Assembly (NCBI RefSeq): GCF_004365875.1
Contig: NZ_SODF01000001.1
Coordinates: 434,001-498,000 of the forward strand
DNA: 64,000 nt
DNA from: Kribbella kalugense
GTDB lineage: Bacteria; Actinomycetota; Actinomycetes; Propionibacteriales; Kribbellaceae
Reading direction: 5' to 3'
Shown: one piece after another, positions 59,131 through 64,000 of the stretch
Layout: each line of letters begins with the position of its first letter
How positions within the stretch are numbered: position 1 is the stretch's first letter
Position numbers and translations under genes: made by a program
Notes under the pieces: generated by a model
Told to the model about the DNA's origin: nothing
What the model saw: the letters and a program-made list of their open reading frames with translations, nothing else
Databases searched by the model: none

Positions 59131-62100
59131 ATGATCCAGCTACGCAGACCTGGCACGTTGGTGTGCCTTCTCGTGCTCGCCCTGATCGCGGCTTTGCTGG
59201 CACCGTTGCCAGCCAGGGCCCACCCTGGTCACGGTGACGAGACTTTCAACGCCCTGATCTTCAGCAAGACGGCCGGCTTCCGGCACGACTCGATCCCGGC
59301 CGGCATCCAGGCGATCACCGAGCTGGCGACCGAGAACGGCTTCACGGTCACCGCCACCGAAGACGCCACCATGTTCAACGACACCGAGCTGGCGAAGTAC
59401 GAGGTCGTCATCTGGCTGTCCACGACCGGTGACGTGCTGAACGCCGACCAGCAGGCCGCCTTCGAGCGGTACATCCGGGCCGGTGGCGGGTACGCCGGTA
59501 TCCACGCTGCCTCCGACACCGAGTACGACTGGCCCTGGTACGGCCAGCTCGTCGGCAGCTACTTCGACAGCCATCCCGCAGGTACGCCGACCGCGACCGT
59601 GAAGGTGGAGGACCACGCCCACCCGTCGACGGCCGATGCGCCGACGCTGTGGCAGCGGACCGACGAGTGGTACAACTACCGCACCAACCCGCGCGGCACC
59701 GTCCACGTGCTCGCCTCACTCGACGAAACGTCGTACACGGGCGGGAACATGGGGCCTGAGCACCCGATCACCTGGTGTCAGGACTACGACGGCGGCCGCG
59801 CCTGGTACACGGGCATGGGTCACACGATCGAGTCGTACTCCGATCCCACCTTCCGCAAGCAGCTGCTGGGCGGCATCAAGACTGCTGCCGGTGTCGAGCC
59901 GGCGGACTGTGGCGCGTCGCTGAGCGACAGCTACGAGAAGGTGACGCTGGACGACGACACGTCGAACCCGATGGAGCTTTCGATCGCCGACGACGGCCGG
60001 GTGTTCTACATCGACCGGAACGGCGCGGTGAAGATCATCAAGACCGACGGAACCGTCGTCACAGCGGGCACGCTGGACGTCTACACCGGCCAGGAGTTCG
60101 GCCTGCTCGGGATCGCACTGGACCCGGCCTTCGCGACGAACGGTTTCATCTATCTCTACAACTCCCCGGTGGGCACCGAGCCCTTCGATCAGGTCTCGCG
60201 CTTCAAGGTGACTGGTGACACGCTTGAGCTCGCGAGCGAGAAGCAGGTACTGCGGATCGACACGCAACGGGACCAGTGTTGCCATGCCGGCGGTGCGCTG
60301 GAGTTCGATGGCAACGGCAACCTTTTCGTTGCCACCGGCGACAACAGCAACCCGTTCGACTCCGACGGGTACGCGCCGCTGGACGAGCGACCGGGCCGCG
60401 CGGCCTGGGACTCGCAGCGGAGCGCGGCCAACAGCAATGCCCTGAACGGCAAGATCCTCCGGATCCACCCGGAGGCGGACGGTTCGTACACGATCCCGGC
60501 CGGCAACCTGTTCGCGCCGGGTACGGCGAAGACGCGGCCGGAGATCTACGCGATGGGCTTCCGCAACCCGTTCCGGATCGGGATCGACCCGACCACGAAC
60601 CACCTGTTCGTCGCGGACTACGGACCTGACGCCGGCGCGGTCTCGCCGACCCGCGGTCCGGACGGCCGGGTCGAGTGGAACATCCTCGCCAAGCCCGGGT
60701 TCTACGGCTGGCCGTACTGCGTCGGCGCGAACACGCCGTACAACGACTACGACTTCGCCACCGGTACGTCGGGGCCGACGTTCGACTGCAACGCGCCGGT
60801 CAACGAGTCGCCGAACAACACCGGCATCACCCAGTTGCCGGCCGCGATCCCGGCGACGATGTGGCAGGGCAAGTCCACGACCGGCGTACCGGAGATCGGT
60901 GGCAGTGGCGCGCCGATGACGAGTGGGGCTTACAAGTACGACGCTGCGAACCCGTCGGACCGGAAGTGGCCGCAGTACTTCGACGGCAAGGCGGTGTGGG
61001 CCGACTGGAACGACAGCCGGCTGTTCTCGGTGCAGCTGAACGACGACCGGACCGGCGTTGCCGACGTGTCGCGGATGTTGCAGAAAATGAACTTCATCCG
61101 GCCGCACGCGTTGCAGTTCGGACCGGACGGCGCGCTGTACGTGATCGAGTGGGGGAGCGGGTTCGGTGGCAACAACGCCGACTCGGGGATCTACCGGATC
61201 GACTATGTACAAGGGAATCGGGCACCGATCGCGCAGTTCACCACCGACAAGACGTCCGGTCCCGTCCCGTTGACGGTCGCCTTCGACTCGACCGGATCGC
61301 GTGATCCGGACGGGCAGCCGGTGACGCTGGCCTGGGACTTCGACGGCAACGGTACGACGGACAGCACCGACGCCAAACCGTCGTACACCTATGCGAGCGC
61401 CGGCGTGTTCACGGCACGGTTGACTGTGACTGATCCGGATGGTCGTACTGCGGTCTCGAACCGGACGATCACGTCTGGGAACACCGCGCCGACGATCACC
61501 GTGCAGGCGCCGGTCGACGGTGGGTTCTTCGACTTCGGCGACACGATCCACTACAAGGTGACGGTCACCGATCCCGAGGATGGCGTTGTCGACTGCAACG
61601 ACGTGATCACCCAGCCGGCCCTCGGGCACGACGAGCACGCGCATCCGTACGAGCAGTATCACGGGTGCGAGGGTGACTTCCCGCTGCCCGGCGACCAGGG
61701 CCATGTCGGCGCGAACATCTTCGGCATCGTCACCGTCACGTACACGGACAAGGGTGCGCCGGGGACGGGCAAGATCACGACCCAGAAGGTGGTCCAGCTG
61801 CAGCCGAAGACCCGGGAGGCCGAGTTCTTCAACGAGACCGGCGGGCCTGGATCGGCGCCCGGCGTACAGGTCGAGGACACCGGTGACACCGCGGGTGGAG
61901 GCAAGAACATCGGGTTCATCGAGGACGGCGACTGGTGGGGCTGGAAGCCGACCAACCTGACCAACATCAACCAGCTCCAGTTGCGGGCCGCGTCACCGGA
62001 CACCGGTGCCACCGTCGAGGTCCGGCAGGGATCGCCCACGGATGGTCCGGTTGTGGCAACGATCCAGGTGTCGCCGACCGGTGGTTGGCAGACGTACGGC

Positions 62101-64000
62101 GACTTCACCGGTCCGGTCAGTGGTGCGTCGCTGGACAGTGGGCCGTTGTACTTCGTGAAGACGACCGGGCAGCTGAACGTCAACTGGGTGAAGTTCATCG
62201 GCAAGGGCGTGACGGAGAACGAACGACCTGACGTGACGGTGACAGCGTCCGTGACCCAGGGCAAGGCGCCGTTGGCAGTCGACTTCACCGCGGCGGCGAC
62301 CGATCCCGAAGGTGACCTGCCGCTGACCTACGCCTGGAGCTTCGGCGACGGTGGAACGGCAACTGGAGCAACCGCGAGTCATACCTTCACGACGCCGGGC
62401 ACGCACACGGCCGTCGCGACGGTCACCGACGCGCGGGGAGCCGCGGGGACCGCGAAGGTCAACATCACCGTGGACGCCCCGACGCTGCCGACCTGCCTGA
62501 CCGGCCGGTCCGACGGCTTCGAGGATACGGCGCTTGACACCGGACGCTGGTCGTCCGTTGTCCGGGGCAACCAGGAACTGTCGGTTGCCAACGGCAATCT
62601 GTCGATCCCGTTGACCGCGACGGACATCTACGGCACCGGCAACACCGGTACGCCGAACCTCGTCCTGCAACCACTGCCCGCGGGAGCCTGGTCGGCGACG
62701 ACCAAGGTGACGTTGCCGGCGCGACTGGCGTATCAGCAGGCCGGGCTGATCGTGTACGGCGACGACGACAACTACGCGAAGATGGTGATCCAGGGCCGGT
62801 CGACCGGTGATCCGTCGGCGGCCGACCGGATCTTCCAGTTCATTCGTGAGGAGAACGGCGTACCGAACGAGGTGGCGGCGTCGAACACAGCCAACCTCGG
62901 GGAGGCGTATCCGGACGCGGTGTGGGTCCGGCTCACGTCGGACGGCGCGAACCTGAAGGCGGCGTACAGCGCGGATGGTGCGACGTTCACCGAGATGCCG
63001 GAGACGAAGCAGCTCGCCGGGATCACGAACCCACGGATCGGTCTGTTCGGGCTGGCGAACCGGACCGAGGCGCTACCGATCACGGCGTCGTTCGACTACT
63101 TCACGATCACCCCGGACGACACCGCCGAGCAGCCGACGCCGGACGACGAGTTCACCGGCACCTCGCTGGACGCGTGCCGCTGGACGGACGTCGTACGACC
63201 GGATCCTGCCGCCTACCGGGTGACCGGTGACGGGCTGGAGATCGACACCAGCAACGGCGACATCTACGGCGGTACGGCGACCAACCCGCGCAACCTCGTA
63301 CTGCAGCCGACGCCGGACGGCGACTGGACGATCGAGACGAAGGTCGACGCGTCGTCATTCGACGAAGCCTTCCAGCAAGCCGGCCTGATGGTCTATGCGG
63401 ACGACGCGAACTACGTGAAGCTCGACTACCTCACGACCAACGCAGCCGGATCAGCTGTTGCCCGTGGCATCGAGCTTCGGAGTGAGGTGGCTGACGTTGT
63501 GCAGTTGACGCAACCGAACGCTCCGGCTCCGACGCAGGGCGTTTGGTATCTCCGGATCAGCAAGTCCGGCTCGACGTTCACCGGGTCCTACAGCTCGGAG
63601 GGTGTCGCGTGGAACGCTCTCTCACCGGTGACCAACACCGCGCTGGCAGCTGCGAAGTTCGGCGTCTACGCGTTCGGGGTGGATCAAACCGCATCGAAGA
63701 CGGCGAAGTTCGACTACTTCAAACGAGTCACGGACACGGTGGCTCCGACCGTCACGCTGGGCCTCGATCCCTCGACACCATCGGGTCAGGCCGGGTGGTG
63801 GACCGCTCCGGTGAGTGCCACTGCGATGGGCGTGGACGACCAGGGTGGTCAGGTGTATCTGGAACAGAAGGTTGGTGACGGCAACTGGTCCGAGTGCACC
63901 GCACCGGTCACGCTCTCGACGGACGGCACTCACACGCTGTCGGTCCGCGCGAGTGATACCGCGGGCAACGTCTCGGAGCCGGCAACCGTCACGGTCAAAC
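59131..64000 (+). CDS. Giant secreted ThuA/sugar dehydrogenase/PKD/CBM6 protein, 3' partial
   Basis: At least 1,623 codons, open to the window edge. ATG 59131 is preceded by GAGGAGCTCCGC. A signal peptide (to about residue 30, ending PARAHPGHGD) leads into a ThuA-like domain (about 35-250; ALIFSKTAGFRHDSIPAGI, GGYAGIHAASDTEYDWPWYGQLVG). A PQQ-type glucose/sorbosone dehydrogenase-like beta-propeller follows (about 265-690; GLLGIALDPAF, CCHAGGALEFDGNGNLFVATGDN, GFRNPFRIGIDP). Then come a PKD domain (about 700-783), an Ig-like segment, a CBM6-like module (about 890-1028), a second PKD (about 1033-1116), two DUF1349/LamG-like modules (about 1120-1326 and 1333-1531) and the beginning of a further beta domain. 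It lies 84 bp after xylA and probably acts outside the cell on polysaccharide-derived sugars. Confidence 0.9.
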   Translation, partial: MIQLRRPGTLVCLLVLALIAALLAPLPARAHPGHGDETFNALIFSKTAGFRHDSIPAGIQAITELATENGFTVTATEDATMFNDTELAKYEVVIWLSTTGDVLNADQQAAFERYIRAGGGYAGIHAASDTEYDWPWYGQLVGSYFDSHPAGTPTATVKVEDHAHPSTADAPTLWQRTDEWYNYRTNPRGTVHVLASLDETSYTGGNMGPEHPITWCQDYDGGRAWYTGMGHTIESYSDPTFRKQLLGGIKTAAGVEPADCGASLSDSYEKVTLDDDTSNPMELSIADDGRVFYIDRNGAVKIIKTDGTVVTAGTLDVYTGQEFGLLGIALDPAFATNGFIYLYNSPVGTEPFDQVSRFKVTGDTLELASEKQVLRIDTQRDQCCHAGGALEFDGNGNLFVATGDNSNPFDSDGYAPLDERPGRAAWDSQRSAANSNALNGKILRIHPEADGSYTIPAGNLFAPGTAKTRPEIYAMGFRNPFRIGIDPTTNHLFVADYGPDAGAVSPTRGPDGRVEWNILAKPGFYGWPYCVGANTPYNDYDFATGTSGPTFDCNAPVNESPNNTGITQLPAAIPATMWQGKSTTGVPEIGGSGAPMTSGAYKYDAANPSDRKWPQYFDGKAVWADWNDSRLFSVQLNDDRTGVADVSRMLQKMNFIRPHALQFGPDGALYVIEWGSGFGGNNADSGIYRIDYVQGNRAPIAQFTTDKTSGPVPLTVAFDSTGSRDPDGQPVTLAWDFDGNGTTDSTDAKPSYTYASAGVFTARLTVTDPDGRTAVSNRTITSGNTAPTITVQAPVDGGFFDFGDTIHYKVTVTDPEDGVVDCNDVITQPALGHDEHAHPYEQYHGCEGDFPLPGDQGHVGANIFGIVTVTYTDKGAPGTGKITTQKVVQLQPKTREAEFFNETGGPGSAPGVQVEDTGDTAGGGKNIGFIEDGDWWGWKPTNLTNINQLQLRAASPDTGATVEVRQGSPTDGPVVATIQVSPTGGWQTYGDFTGPVSGASLDSGPLYFVKTTGQLNVNWVKFIGKGVTENERPDVTVTASVTQGKAPLAVDFTAAATDPEGDLPLTYAWSFGDGGTATGATASHTFTTPGTHTAVATVTDARGAAGTAKVNITVDAPTLPTCLTGRSDGFEDTALDTGRWSSVVRGNQELSVANGNLSIPLTATDIYGTGNTGTPNLVLQPLPAGAWSATTKVTLPARLAYQQAGLIVYGDDDNYAKMVIQGRSTGDPSAADRIFQFIREENGVPNEVAASNTANLGEAYPDAVWVRLTSDGANLKAAYSADGATFTEMPETKQLAGITNPRIGLFGLANRTEALPITASFDYFTITPDDTAEQPTPDDEFTGTSLDACRWTDVVRPDPAAYRVTGDGLEIDTSNGDIYGGTATNPRNLVLQPTPDGDWTIETKVDASSFDEAFQQAGLMVYADDANYVKLDYLTTNAAGSAVARGIELRSEVADVVQLTQPNAPAPTQGVWYLRISKSGSTFTGSYSSEGVAWNALSPVTNTALAAAKFGVYAFGVDQTASKTAKFDYFKRVTDTVAPTVTLGLDPSTPSGQAGWWTAPVSATAMGVDDQGGQVYLEQKVGDGNWSECTAPVTLSTDGTHTLSVRASDTAGNVSEPATVTVK

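Overview
The window looks like chromosomal DNA of a high-GC Gram-positive actinobacterium. The signs are GC-rich codon use, frequent GTG starts, tightly packed genes with 4-bp overlaps, an actinobacterial PriA without helicase motifs, an actinobacterial-type xylose isomerase, a CGAAC-N4-GTTC SOS box, many ROK, Lrp and FadR regulators, and an XRE/DUF6879 cassette. A soil genus such as Kribbella (Propionibacteriales) fits the mix of secreted proteases and sugar enzymes, but that is inference. No rRNA or tRNA gene, CRISPR array, prophage or insertion sequence was recognised. All assignments come from reading the sequence; nothing was searched or computed.

Layout. 0-15 kb is conserved housekeeping: the end of metK, priA, then def-fmt-rsmB, with accessory genes between them (a dienelactone-hydrolase-like protein, an ArsR/MFS pair with a clear operator, a second MFS beside a double-domain Lrp regulator, a HAD hydrolase, a DUF1707 protein, a lipoprotein and a secreted C39-like protein). 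15-22 kb holds two DMT-type transporters, a cysteine-desulfurase-like enzyme, and a glycan cluster of a clan GH-D glycosidase, a ROK regulator and a GH125 alpha-mannosidase. 22-25 kb is a gap with hairpins followed by a small XRE/DUF6879 cassette with matching 10-bp tandem repeats at its two promoters.

25-30 kb is a signalling unit: an ABC exporter, two NarL-type response regulators separated by a large inverted repeat, and one sensor kinase, divergent from a DUF6069 membrane protein. 30-36 kb has a FadR regulator and an LldD-type oxidase facing each other across two perfect operators, a pterin-dehydratase-like/VOC fusion, an orphan sensor kinase and a coupled PPOX-MFS pair. 36-42 kb has an alkB-like gene under a LexA-like box, an M20 amidohydrolase, a phosphotransferase, a decayed dihydrofolate-reductase-like pseudogene, a deaminase-type amidohydrolase and a 6 x 20-bp tandem repeat.

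42-49 kb carries a secreted SGNH hydrolase and two tandem paralogous subtilases of about 960 residues. 50-64 kb is a sugar-use locus: a Tat-exported GH71/99-like protein divergent from a ROK repressor with a long palindromic operator, then a ribose/xylose-type ABC importer (ATPase, permease, lipoprotein), a Gfo/Idh/MocA oxidoreductase, xylose isomerase, and a very large secreted ThuA/sugar-dehydrogenase/PKD/CBM6 protein that runs off the end of the window.
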